Origin: Nymphaea colorata
Taxonomy: Eukaryota > Streptophyta > Magnoliopsida > Nymphaeales > Nymphaeaceae
Length of the DNA: 60,000 bases
NCBI RefSeq assembly: GCF_008831285.2
Contig: NC_045140.1
Location: 18,414,370 to 18,474,369, forward strand
Direction of reading: 5' to 3'
Part shown: positions 1-13,453 of the stretch, piece after piece
How positions within the stretch are numbered: the stretch's first letter is position 1
How the letters are laid out: each line of letters opens with the position of its first letter
Notes under the pieces: generated by a model
What the model was told of the DNA's origin: nothing
Databases searched by the model: none
The model's input: only the letters and a program-made list of their open reading frames with translations
Position numbers and translations under genes: made by a program

Positions 1-139
1 ATATACATAATTGCTCCTGAGCTTTCAAGCTTTAAACCAATTTTTTTGCAGTAAACTTAGATTTGAAATTGATTCACAGTTTCAGGTTTTCAACAGGACA
101 GTAGTAGACAGCACAAAGGGGACAGAAAATTATGGTGTA

Positions 140-373
140 TTAAACAACCTTCTTCCCAATGTCCTCTCCTGGTTGAATTTTCTCAGAACTTGTACAACCA
201 TCTTTCTCCAAGCAGCATTGAAATCGACAACCATGTGGCTTGGCATATAGCTTTTGATCTGCCAACAACATAATATAGAGACAGAAAGAATATTAGGACC
301 TACCACGTAAAACCTGCAAATAGTTGGCAAATTGAAGAATATCCTCGTAGGGAATTGGTACCACAGGTTTAGG
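140..373 (-). CDS. possible last exons of an unidentified minus-strand gene
   Basis: On the minus strand an open stretch from about 373 to 304 (residues PIPYEDILQFANYLQ) ends at a GTAGGT donor-like site. A second stretch from 258 to 140 begins after a TTGGCAG acceptor and runs DQKLYAKPHGC... to a TAA at 140-142. The phases agree (G plus AT gives Asp). The intron would be only 45 bp, shorter than normal for plants, and no acceptor is seen upstream of the first stretch. I do not recognise the protein. It could be a decayed exon pair or chance. Confidence 0.2.
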
Positions 374-379
374 AGTTCA

Positions 380-2557
<2,178 letters not shown>

Positions 2558-2844
2558 GTCTGTTTAGATCGATGGAAAGAGAGAGAAAGGGATGCATGGA
2601 AAAGAAAGGAGAGGAAAGGAAAATGAAGGATGTCACACATCATTTCATTGCAATCTCTGCAATTTATTGAGGGATTATATTTACATTGACCTTTTTTTTT
2701 TTCTTTTCCTCTCTCTTCTTTTCCTTTTCCTTTCATCCAACATGTTTTTTTTCTTCATTTTTGTTCTTCCTACTTAATTAGCCAACCAAATACAAATACA
2801 GAAATTACCACCATTTCCTCTCCTTTTCCTCTATCCAAACAGGA
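2558..2844. mobile_element. Tourist/hAT-like MITE, purine-rich arm and pyrimidine-rich arm
   Basis: The left end reads CTGTTTAGATCGATGGAAAG and the right end, read in reverse complement, CTGTTTGGATAGAGGAAAAG, giving imperfect terminal inverted repeats. Between them are GA-rich and CT-rich arms. The same architecture and the same end sequence recur at 53318-53613, so both belong to one MITE family. Flanking duplications are not clear here. No coding capacity. Confidence 0.6.
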
Positions 2845-5217
2845 TTTGTCTGAATTAGCTTGAACATGGAATTCATTTGCTGGTCAGTGGCGTCAGAAGA
2901 TTTTGGTTGCTTTTCCTTCTTTCATTGCATGGTTCCTTTGATGAACACTTTGCAAATGGGTAGGACCTTAGGGCTTCATTGAAATCAATGGAGGATACCT
3001 CTGACATCGCACTTGAATATCTTGCTCCATGCTGGGTTTAATGTGATCCTATAGTTGTATGAGCTCATAGCCAGGATGTTTTATTCAGCTTCAGCAGAGA
3101 CGTCATATATCTGCTCTTAATGGGCTGCCGTACCGGCATCGACACGAGTCAAGTGCTGATTGCTAGTGCGGCTCTGACACAGTACATCCGCTGCAGTCAG
3201 CCGAACTATGCTAAAATTGATTATTTTAGATGCATAACATACTAAACTAGCCCTATTATAAATGTTTAGAAGAAGAGCAGTTTTAGGAAAATCATTCTCC
3301 ATTTTCCCTATATTTGAGTTGCATTTTAGGAACATGCATTCACAATTATCACATCTAAACTGTAAATGAGGGAGTGCTAGGAGTCTAACTAGCTAGACAG
3401 ATAACCCGAGTGTGAGATTTTCCACTGTCTGGCGCCTCATGCAAGAAAAAAGAAAATGGCTAATTCGTTTATCAAGGGTACAACATTCAATTACTTCACC
3501 AATTGTCTGCTCATTGACATGATGATTTTGAAATGTCACCTTAGAGGAGAAAATTGCACATTGCAACCGTGGATTTTAATAATTTTACTCACAAGCATGA
3601 GATTAGAGGCAAGGAGAGGCATGTTGAATTGTGGCCAAGAGATTTACTATCGAACTCATCACCGAAAAAGTCAAGTAGTCCCTCCTATTGATCAATGGCA
3701 ATGCTTCAGCTAAGTAGAATCAACAATGCTAAGTTGGCTGCTAGTTGAATTTTTTTCAGGTTTGGCACAGTTCTTATATAGCACTTTTCAAATGCTCAGG
3801 TTCTCCAAATCTGCAACGCAAGGAGAATGAACAAGGACAAAAGGACAGCAGCATTCCCCTATTTTCGTCGTGCTTTACAGCAGTTGCCGCAATTTTTGCT
3901 TGGAAATCCTTTGAGCTTGATATATTCTTGCTACTTGTAGATGAAAAGCCATTTGGTGAACGAATTCCATCTAATACAGAAAGATGATCGGGACCCAGGG
4001 CCAGTATTGGGTCTCTCACTCACTCTCTACAAGAAACGGATCGAATCAGTGACGATAGAAAAGAGTTACAATCATGGGATTTACCCACATGAAACAAACT
4101 CTTTTTGATGGTGAGCTAAATTATAGAAATGTTCAATGTCCTTATCGATGCCTTTCCTGTGGTGCAAAGTAGATAAGAAAGGCGCTTTGGGTGGTTGTGT
4201 TTGTTCATCTGCTTAAGAATTAAAGAGGATAATGGAAGGATACTAAGAGATGAGAGTTTGCGTTTCAGTCTTGTCATGCCCATTTTGAAGCCCCTCTCTG
4301 TTTCGGATGGAACGTAGATCTGCTTTTTTTCGCTTCATTTATGCATGAATGCTTTTCCTTTGCTTAAAGAATATGATCTTCCTTCTCAAGTCTGCATGCC
4401 CATGTATCAATTCATCTCTTTATTGCAAAACAAAAGGGTAATAGCTAATATCTAAGTCATATAACTATGTTTGTATGTTTGTATACATTTAAGATTTTAA
4501 TAAATCTTGAAGCTAATGCTTATATAACCGCATGTTTCATACTACAAATGTGTTTAGATTTTTTTTAAGCGGGAACTGAACCTGGCTAAAGGAAGAATTG
4601 GAATCTGCCGCATCAGGCACTTGATCAAGAGCTGCCACAATCTTAATTAAAGGGGATACCAAGATTAAGGGCACCAGGCTTAAAGATAGTTGATGAAGAA
4701 GCGGTTTAGCACGAATTAATTGTGACTGATGCTGGCCTAGATTACATGGCGCGAAAAAAAGAAAAAAACACTTAAAAGAGGACGGTGCAAGAAGATTAGA
4801 ACGGCTCTTGCATTATGATCGTACATAGGCTCTGTATATGCATTATATCCTGTAAATATTCTATTGCCTCATCCATTTTTTGGTTTAGTAAAGGTCCCGA
4901 GACCATCGTACCAGAAGATTGGCAGCCGCATATTGGAAATTGCGGTAGTGAGACGGCAGGAGAAATGAGACCTGGTCTGATGGTTGCATAGAAGAAGCTC
5001 GGCGACCATAGAATGCAGCTGAAGACGACAAATGACTTTGATGCACATACCATAGACAACTTTATGTATTTCCAGTAATTAACAAGCAACTTCCTTTAAT
5101 TGAGTTACAGCTTCATAAGGGAAAAAAAATTATTAGTATATTACTTCCAATTTTCTCTTTTTTTAACACACAAACACACACACACATATATATATATATA
5201 TACACAAAATGAATTGT
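2845..5217. other. no supported gene; unassigned ORFs
   Basis: Two ORFs could hide exons but I cannot assign them: 3745-3987 on plus and 4796-5089 on minus, the latter just downstream of the stop of the UPF0496 gene. Neither resembles a family I know or has convincing splice sites. The second may be part of that gene's 3' region. Confidence 0.3.
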
Positions 5218-6576
5218 TTAATCATGGCGCGATGATTTGCAGCAGAAAAATGATACGCACAGGCTTTTGGCCCGATTCAAAATACCGTTGACTGGTTGGT
5301 TGCCAGATTCTATCTGATCTACTACGCCCTGAAGCACCATGTTCTTCGCCTGCTCAATCCTGATGCAAGCAAGCCCGACGTGGTCGCTCAATTCATTGAC
5401 ACCCCTCATCAGGGCAATCATTTCTTCAACCATCTCATGCTGCGCCGCTCGAAAGGCTCCCGTGTTTTCGTGGCTAATCTCAGTTGCGGATTGCGAGCTA
5501 TTCACCAGACTGGCTGCATCCTGCTGCAGCTTCGTCACCAAGTTTCTGATGCTCTCCATCTCTGTTATCACCATCACGCTCATGTGCCCCTCAGAAACCA
5601 AAGATCGGGTCCGTTCATTACCAGCGTCGCGGTCTAACAAGCGAATCAAGGGCTTCCACCCGGCCTGCGCCGCAGCTCGGCCCAATGCAAGGGCTTGCGC
5701 TACTGCTGGCGGCGCAAAGATGGAGACAAGCACAAGAGAACACACCAAAGCGGCGGCGAAGACGGCGGCGAGAATGATGCGAGCCACCTTCCACCGCTGC
5801 TTCCTCCTGAAGAATCTCTGCTGCCCGCAGAGCTTCTGCAACATGACCTGGTGCTGCGAAACCAGCTCGGAGATCGACAGGGCGACACCGGCGAAGCCTG
5901 TTGCTGTTGTGGACGAGAAGGTCTCGAGGTCCCGCAGGGCCTCGTCGACGGAGGCGGGGCCGGACGGCCGGTTGAGGAGGGAAACCCAGAGGGTCGTCTG
6001 CCGGTCTCTGGTTCCGCTCAAGGCCAGCTGCAAGCGGTTGAGGAACTGAACCGTCATGGTGGTGAGGTTGACGTAATCGCGGAGGAGGAAGAGGAGGCTG
6101 TTGCTTCTGTGGATGTGAGGTTGGTGGTGAAGTATCACCTCGGCAGCGTGCTGGTTGGTTTCCTGCAGCCAGGTAGCGGCGTGCCTCAGTGAGTCCAAGG
6201 AAAGGAAGGGAGAGCTGCCATGTTTTCCGTGGCCGTCGGCGAGGGCGCTTGTGATCTTGTCTATCATTGTCCGGAGCTTCTTATCGTGCCGGGACAGCTG
6301 CTCGTCTTGTTCACATGCAGCCTCATAATGAGGCAGAAGGGTAAAGAACAGGCCAGTGGCTTCAAGATCAGCAGCCATATTGATGGTGGTGCTGGAGGAG
6401 GAGGGTGCTGGTGTTGCATCTTGAGTTGGTTTCCCGAATTCCTCTTCCATTTCTTTTCCCTCTTCTTCTTGCACTAAAATACAGATTCTGGTGGTGCTGG
6501 TTGAAATTCGTGAGTAAGAGAGCACGGCAGAGATGGATTGTAGGGCAGTTTTTCCTCTTAAAATTATCCCAATCAC
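5218..6576 (-). CDS. UPF0496 (DUF677, AT14A-like) membrane protein, divergent member
   Basis: Single-exon ORF of 452 codons. If translation starts at Met43 (MEEEFGKPTQD, at 6450) the product is 410 residues, matching the usual family length, so the first 42 residues may be 5' UTR. Visible layout: Ser/Thr/Pro-rich N-terminus; helical region with LPHYEAACEQDEQLSRHDKK at about residues 81-100, corresponding to the RYERACKKYPEL segment of the type A genes; long amphipathic helices; basic segment (RRKQRWK); hydrophobic segments at about 265-288 and 289-302 around a FAPP motif; then coiled-coil-like helices. The tail is cysteine-rich (SLCVSFFCCKSSRHD). In this family the central hairpin is thought to anchor the protein in a membrane; biochemical function is unknown. 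It is much more GC-rich than its surroundings and intact, and differs clearly from the type A copies, so it is probably the oldest functional copy here. Confidence 0.75.
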   Translation of the reverse strand: MIGIILRGKTALQSISAVLSYSRISTSTTRICILVQEEEGKEMEEEFGKPTQDATPAPSSSSTTINMAADLEATGLFFTLLPHYEAACEQDEQLSRHDKKLRTMIDKITSALADGHGKHGSSPFLSLDSLRHAATWLQETNQHAAEVILHHQPHIHRSNSLLFLLRDYVNLTTMTVQFLNRLQLALSGTRDRQTTLWVSLLNRPSGPASVDEALRDLETFSSTTATGFAGVALSISELVSQHQVMLQKLCGQQRFFRRKQRWKVARIILAAVFAAALVCSLVLVSIFAPPAVAQALALGRAAAQAGWKPLIRLLDRDAGNERTRSLVSEGHMSVMVITEMESIRNLVTKLQQDAASLVNSSQSATEISHENTGAFRAAQHEMVEEMIALMRGVNELSDHVGLACIRIEQAKNMVLQGVVDQIESGNQPVNGILNRAKSLCVSFFCCKSSRHD

Positions 6577-9500
6577 GCAGCGGTTGGCCTAAGTTACATC
6601 ATGTATTACTTGTTTCGGGGAATGCTTGTTGCGGGACTCTTTATATTACCTAGATATTAGTTCATGGGAACATTGTTTGTCGAAACCGGAAACCGACGTA
6701 TCAAATAGAACACTACATCACTATTTTGTGCAGCACGGAGTGTGTCAACGTACCGTTCGAATTCGGGAGAAAACATCCGTGTTCTATCCAATAAATCTGA
6801 TCTTCAGTCTGTCGAATACTGAAATTATACAGGCTTGTTTTTGGTATCAGTTTAGTGAAACCAGATGCTGTCTGCATGTAGGAAAGTCTAATTGTTTCAG
6901 CTTGCGAGTCACCATCATCGAATTAAAATTTGATTTTTAAAGCTTATTTTGAATACTGATCATACACATATAACTACATGAAAAAGAGGGCTTCAATAAA
7001 AAAAATTGAATGGTAATGTTAGTTTTTTAGAGTCATTCAATCATTTAATCAAGGATATCCAATCCAATATAATGAAAAACAAAAAACAAAAAGGCTAAGT
7101 GTATTTTTATCATCTAAGTATTAATTCACAGTTTTTTGTTATTGTTATTCTCTCAACCATTGATCTGTTTTAAATAGACAACTCTTATTAAATGGCTTAG
7201 TTTCTGATAACCAAAATCATTATTCACTCATTATATATACACGATCAATATTTGAAACCAGCTTAAAAAATAAGCTTTAATTCGGTGATTGTGGCTCGCA
7301 AGTAACAAAAGGGCTTTGACGCTAAATATACTGAATTTGTTTCCTAGAAGTGTTAACCTTGGGGAACCCAACGATTTTGTCAGATTGCTTAAAATATTGT
7401 GAGCGTTTAGAGTATCGAAAATCTTTATTATGTAGCAAAATGTTTTGCGTCAAACGCACTCATACAAAAAAAAAGAAAAAAAAAAAGTGCGGGAAGTTAG
7501 TGCTAGTAATGTCTGTTATTAGATTCCAAAGTGAATAATCTAATACCTGAGTTTTACGCGAACTTATGATATAGCAGTTTCGATCGTGTCTGGTACACCC
7601 AAGTCAGATACGAATGACATGCTTGGGAAGTTTGGGAAGAACTTCCAAAATTTCAAAAGATCTCTTTAATCAAACACACCAAGAAATTTAACTGAAGTTT
7701 TCTTTTTTTGGGTCGTATATGTAGCTGAGGTCAGATCTTCCTTGGGAATTTCCTGAAAGAAATAAGCGCGGGATCTTCATGCGTCAAGGATTTTCATCTT
7801 TTGTGGCGGTTCTGTGCCTAATTTATCCGAATATATAATATATATATATACCCATATCCCAGTAATTGGTCGATATCATTTCATGGGGTTGTTTATCTAC
7901 CATTGGCCATCATTAATGATGGAATTTACCTAATTAACTACAGAGCTTTATTTTTTCAATTTGTTTCAACTGCGACAAAACAAAAAAAAAAAAAAGGAAG
8001 AAAACAATCAAAGACTCACGACAGGCCCATCATGGCTTTTCATGTTTGCAAGTGTTTCTCAATGAAATTATTCTACCGATGCAATATTCAAGCCAATTAA
8101 ATAGGCCCATACAATTAAGGTCGGGCATCAGGCTGGGCCAGCCTGAGGCTCAACAAAGTCGGGCTAGGGCTGGTTTGATGCCTTTGTTGATGGCCCAAGC
8201 TCCGCCTACTTAATTATTGAGTCAAACCCGAGCGTCAACTTTATAATGGTCGGGTACTTGGTTAGATGTCTACTTATATTTGAAACTCTTAATATTTTAT
8301 ATTTTAATATCTCAAAAACTCTTAGCAATGTGCTAAGAGGTTTTAAGATTGTCGCCAATGAAGAATTTCTAAGGGTGCCATCAATGACACATGAAAACTT
8401 TTTAAGGGAGTCATCGAAGATGCACCAAAAGTTTTTAAGTAAGTCCATTGTTAATGTCATATATATATATATATATATATTCATGATCTGGTACTCAACT
8501 TGGCTGTCGGGCCTGTTGCTCACCCTTAAAAGACAATTGTGACAATCGCATCGGCAAAAGTAAAGTAGACTGTGACTTTGCCTCGTATTCAAGTAATGAT
8601 CATAGAAAGCTCACAATCTGGAAGGCAAGCCAATGATGCACTTCTGTTTATGCGTGAACATTGCATATGATACAGATTCATTTCCCAACCAAGAATAACA
8701 TAATGTCAAGGGGGGGAGGGAAAATTGATCCATTGTCTCCAACGAACAGAGGAGACCGTTACAGCAAAATACATTATCGTATCTGGAAAATGGAAAACAT
8801 AGCAGCTCTTGGTCACAGTTAAATGAAATGAAAAAGTAGACTCACTAGACAGGAGGAAGTATGGGAAATATAAACTGATGGTGGCAAACCCATTACCGAG
8901 CAAAAAAGAGCAAAACACATATTAGAACGTTAAATTAAATTCTAACATAACATTGAAGTTATCAAGTTTCAACAAATGTGATATCGTTTATGACAAAAAT
9001 TAAAAATTTGAAAATGACAAAATTTGTTTGTGGAAGAAAATATCAAGGAAAAAAATACCATGTGTCTAAAACAGAAATGCCATGTTCTTGTTTGAAGAAA
9101 CGTGACATCGTTATGCATGAATTGGGAAAGGCATTAAAGTTGATGCCCAGTGTGTCGATCAAGAAGGGCAAAATTTCCTGTTAGTTTAAAGGGTTATTTT
9201 GGTAACAGTAATACCTTATTACAATACTATAGATCTGCCTTAAAAAATGGGACAGATTTGTTACAATGGTAAGTTTTTATGAATTTTCTCTATTTGTTTG
9301 GCTAGATAGATTTATAAGACACATCGGTATTATTATCGCCAAACAACCCTTAAAAAGCACTCTAATCACAAAGATACTTAGTTCGAACCCGTCAATAATT
9401 TGAGTCAACCAAATCTTATTTTGACCTTGTCACCCCCATGAATTCTATATATGTACAAATATAGAACTTGATTGGGACAAGAAAATCTTTCTTTAGAAGG

Positions 9501-9640
9501 ATAAAAACAGCAATGAAAAAAAATTAAAGTAAAATATTTTTTTAAAAATTCCTAAGTACCCCAACCTTCATTATTTATTTTTAAAGTGCATATTAATTTT
9601 TCTTACGTTTGCATGTACAGGATGGTGCACGCAACTCAGC
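6577..9640. other. intergenic, no supported gene
   Basis: AT-rich DNA with short chance ORFs. It contains a stretch at 8108-8225 rich in GGGC/GCCC words and, at about 8500-8530, the string GGGCCTGTTGCTCACCCTTA, which resembles the end of the hAT-like MITE at 17384-17653. No matching left end was found, so this may be a truncated relative. An (AT)10-type run lies at 8459-8480. Confidence 0.35.
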
Positions 9641-10194
9641 CAAAATGCAAATCAAATGCTAGTTATAAAAAAATAAAAAACTAAAATAAAAAACTATTGA
9701 CCATCGTGGACGTTTCTCGCGTTATTCCTGCTGAGACAAAGTCAGAACGGCTGGTGCTTCTTACTTGTGGACATTTTATATATATATATGTATATAAAGG
9801 ACATAAACAGGATCCCTTTACTTTCAACTATTAAATTATGTCTGTGATTCCGCAGTTAGACCTAATGGCTCTGCGAATGGTACTCGTCTCACCCTCTCTT
9901 TGTCATATTCGTCGTTGCTTAAACACCTATATATATATATATGAAGAGGAAACAATTTTTTACAATCCGGGTGCGACCCCATTTACAAGATCCAAAGGAG
10001 CCACCGTCACAAGGACAGTACTTACGATGACGTCGAGTTATTTTTCCGGGCAGGCGATTCTTGGTGGTTTCATTTCCGAGATATCAATCGGTTGGCGTGG
10101 ACTTTGTCCTCTGCAGGAAGCGTTTGTTCATGCGCCGGTCCAAGACTGTCTTGACTTCTTCTTGCTTCCCCTGGACTGGAGTGATTGTGTCAAA

Positions 10195-10220
10195 TTTCTT
10201 TCTTATATATATTCCAACCT
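10195..10220 (+). promoter_or_regulatory. TATA-box region of the type A pseudogene
   Basis: TTATATATATTCC lies about 150 bp before the start of the pseudogene. The same element occurs in inverse orientation at about 14775-14790 and 21064-21078 upstream of the two intact type A genes, so the core promoter was copied with the genes. Confidence 0.45.
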
Positions 10221-10353
10221 TCTCCTTTCTTCCTTCAACCATCACCTTCCCCTTCCTCGCAGCGTGAAGTGTCAGCAAGTGTTGCTGCCCTGATTTTAGC
10301 AAGCCCATTTATCTCCTCTTCCGCCTCTGTTCTTATTACTGGGAGCCCTTTCA

Positions 10354-10968
10354 ATGGAGAAGGAAGCCATGGGAATTAAATGTTTCCTCAATCCATGCCA
10401 CAGCCGCAATACTCCGGTGGCTGCTGGCTTATACTCTAAGCTCGCCCGATGGTACGAGAGCGCGTGTAAGAAATACCCCGAGCTGTTGAAGTAGGATGAA
10501 GCCTTGCAGGCGACAATGAAGGGCATCATGGATGGCGTCCAAACTGGAAAGGACGGGACGGACGAGTCATCGTCCCTGTCCTTTGATTCCCTGACACAGG
10601 CAACGACCTGCCTTCTCGACACCAACGACCAGGCCGCCATGGAGATTTTGGCCTACAAGAAGGACATACGGAGCAACAACCAACTCTACGACATTGTCAA
10701 GGAGTATTTCGACCTCAGCTACAAGACGTTGGACTTCTTATATGATTTGTAAGGCTGCCACAACGAGTTCAGGGAAAAACTAGCGATGCTCTGCTCCTCC
10801 TTCCAGCATCCTACCTCCATAAAGATGAAGGCGTTGGTGCTTGAGGAATTTGGAGACTGAGAGGGCTTCACTGGCGACTTCCTTTTGTCACTGATGGACT
10901 TAATCGAGGCACACACCTCCTTTCTCAGGAAGTGTCAGAGATGGAACGGCAAATGAGAGAAGAGTTAA
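10354..10968 (+). pseudogene. UPF0496 type A pseudogene, N-terminal half
   Basis: Reads MEKEAMGIKCFL... and is colinear with the N-terminal half of the intact genes at 13454 and 19736. It is broken by in-frame stops at 10492-10494, 10750-10752, 10858-10860 and 10954-10956. Homology ends just before the basic and membrane segments, so the membrane hairpin and C-terminal half are missing. It lies on the opposite strand to its two intact relatives. Upstream DNA (about 9690-10350) is homologous to the promoter of the gene at 19736. Confidence 0.85.
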
Positions 10969-10979
10969 AAGTCAGATAG

Positions 10980-11820
10980 CTTGGAAATGGTTTGGCCGGT
11001 TAATACGGCTAATTACTAAAGTTATATAACTTTAGTTCACACTAATTTTTTTTTGTAAAGATAAAAATATAAATATAAAAAAACATTTTTTTTAACAAAT
11101 TATCAAAATGTTATTCTCTTTTACGATGTACTGTCTGGTCACGCAACTTCCTTTCATAAAATAAAGTAAAGTGGTAGGTGGTACATTTTATATATATAAT
11201 GTCCACAAGTAAGCAGCACCAGCAGACTTTATCTCCACATAAAATAACTAGGGATGTCCATATATCCGATTTGAATCAGATATCCGACCGATTCGATCTG
11301 AAAGAACGGATATTGATAAAAATTTAATATTCGATTAAGAAATCTGATCGGATTCGGATTTAATAAATGACATCCGATCGGATTCGAATTCGGATTCGGA
11401 TTTGCATATACATGAATATCGGATTGGATTCGGATACGGATTCGAATCGGATTCAGTTCTAGACAAATATCCTCTATCTAATACTTGAAATATGGCAAAA
11501 TCCGGTTCAAAATTCGGATTCGGATTTGGATATAAATATAAAAATCGGATTCGGATATGACTTTGTTTTATCCGAATTCGAATCCAAATCCGAATCCGAA
11601 TATATGAATATCTAAAAAAACGGATATGGTTGAAGATGTATCCGATCCGAATATGATCCGTTGACATCCCTAAAAATAACCCCACAAGCGTCCAGAATGG
11701 TCAATAGTTTTTTATTTTTTTTACAACAAGTCTTTGATTTGTATTTTTTGCTGAGTTGCATGCACAATATGAGAAAAAAAAAAAAAGAAGTAAAGGCAAG
11801 TGAAAGTTAGAGGCATTTTA
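10980..11820. repeat. duplicated flanking segment, related to 18100-18500
   Basis: From about 10990 the sequence matches about 18100-18500 (shared words include AACAAATTATCAAAATGTT and ACAACAAGTCTTTGATTTGT). A shorter inverse match occurs near 9640-9780. The segment accompanies type A loci. The copy here is split by the MITE at 11249-11672. Confidence 0.6.
11249..11672. mobile_element. hAT-like MITE with 8-bp target-site duplication
   Basis: 424 bp bounded by TAGGGATGTCCA and TTGACATCCCTA, an imperfect inverted repeat. It is flanked by perfect 8-bp direct repeats AAAATAAC (11241-11248 and 11673-11680). The interior is built of short GGATTCGGAT/ATCCGAAT-type words. The duplicated relative at about 18340 reads GGAATAACGCCACAAGCG without the insert, so it is a paralogous empty site. 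An 8-bp duplication and TAGGG ends fit non-autonomous hAT elements. Confidence 0.85.
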
Positions 11821-11829
11821 TAAACTTTT

Positions 11830-13400
11830 TAACAAGAATGATATTTTTAAACTTTCCTATTTGATGAATCTATCCTAAATCTGACAAAAAATTTTGCACT
11901 TCTTGAATCGACACACCTGAGCATTCACTTTACTTTACGTCTTTCCCAATTCTTTTTGACTAATTTTGGGCTGGCCTTACTCTATTGCTACTGCAAATTC
12001 ACTCTCGGGGCTTGCATGCAAATCTTCAACTGTCAACATTGTCCCAAACGGATATTGTGCCAATGATTTCAAAAATGCAATTTTATTATTTTAAGAACTA
12101 GTCTTAGTCTATAGTTTCACTTTGTAAACAACTTGTTTTACATAATATTAGCTTGTTTGGCTAACGGTAATTGAATGACGTGCCATGTATCATGCCTCTC
12201 CATTGCGTGTAACCCTTTTTTCAGTGACAAATTATAACCTTATATATATATATATCAATCAATGAACCACTACATTCAACATATAAGAAGGCCTTCAATC
12301 TGGAGTTTCAATTTTCCTCAAATGTATTTACCATTAATCGATTCAATTTGACCTAATATGCCGCTCTTAACTATATAAAATATTTGCTGAACCCTTTGAG
12401 GGTTTATGAGTAAAACATTATGTTCCTGGGACATATATTTTCAAAACATATGTTCCAAAAACACTGCTTTTGTCTCAAGGAACATACTATGATCAAGTCC
12501 AGCATTTCAACAATATTGGACTTGAAAATACCATAATAAAATACCATATCTTCAAGAGCAGGAACATGGCGTTCTTAAAATATGTATTAAAAAAATATAA
12601 AAAAATAGAATATAACGATATCATATTACTTGATGCAATTGCATTGTATTTTATTTTTTAGAGACATGGTTTTTTTTTTCCATTATATTTTCTTCCACAA
12701 AAGATTTTTGTCATTTTTCAAAATTTCAATTTTGTATGCTTCTTGTCAGTTCATACAATTTATAGATATAAGAGCATACGTAAGTCTCATAAGCTCACAA
12801 ATATATACCTCTTATAACAAACTATAATCGATCGTCATGACCTTTTGTATAGTTGTTTATGCAAATGTTACACTTGTCCATTTGTGAATTGTTTAAATCA
12901 TATCAATAAAATAGTTGAATCCTATTAATACAAATACACATATATTATGAATGTCGATTCATGTAATTAAGTTTTCATTTAGGAATTATATAATATATAT
13001 ATTAAGTTTATTTTCCTAAATTTCCTCCCGTTTAGTGAATCTATTGAGCATTTAAAACATTGAGATAAATTCGAACGATTCAACATAGAAGAAATGAATA
13101 TGAAAATCGGCTGAAATTTGAGCAACTTGCACATCAAATTTAGTTTCAAGCAGAAAGGAATCAGAATTTGATTTAGAAGCCCAAGTCTGTCCTTGATGGC
13201 GATGTTTGATTAATGGCTCGGATTCAAATACCTTGTTTGAGAAGCCCCTGTTAACTAACCTTTAGCTCTCTCTCTCTCTCTCTCCCCCTCTCATCTTCAT
13301 CATTTATCCACTGGCGTTCACGTCACTCGCCCATAAGAAAGTTGTGTAAGAATCATTTATTGATTCAATCACAAATAAATTTATAAATTTACTACCTACA
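11830..13400. other. AT-rich DNA containing a multi-copy flanking repeat
   Basis: No gene. About 12400-12830 carries words that recur upstream of type B loci (about 15850-16450, 30570-31210), downstream of type A DNA (18860-19080), and at 37390-37680 and 48300-48480. Hallmarks are TTTCTTCCACAAA followed by a poly-T run, CAATTTATAGATATAAGAGC and GCAAGTCTCATTAGCTCACA. Confidence 0.5.
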
Positions 13401-13453
13401 AGGCGTTAACCTGCTTAAAAAGAACAATGGAAGAGAAAATGCCCTTTCACTTT

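Noticed and set aside
5296-6192. Three plus-strand ORFs of 113-236 codons over the UPF0496 gene
   Set aside because: They are antisense shadows of the GC-rich gene on minus; no family features and no promoter.
9370-9400. GTTCGAACCC as a tRNA B box
   Set aside because: No A box at the right distance and no cloverleaf potential around it.
11335-11685. 116-codon ORF with repeated Ile-Arg/Tyr-Pro-Asn residues
   Set aside because: Translation of the GGATTCGGAT-type words inside a MITE.
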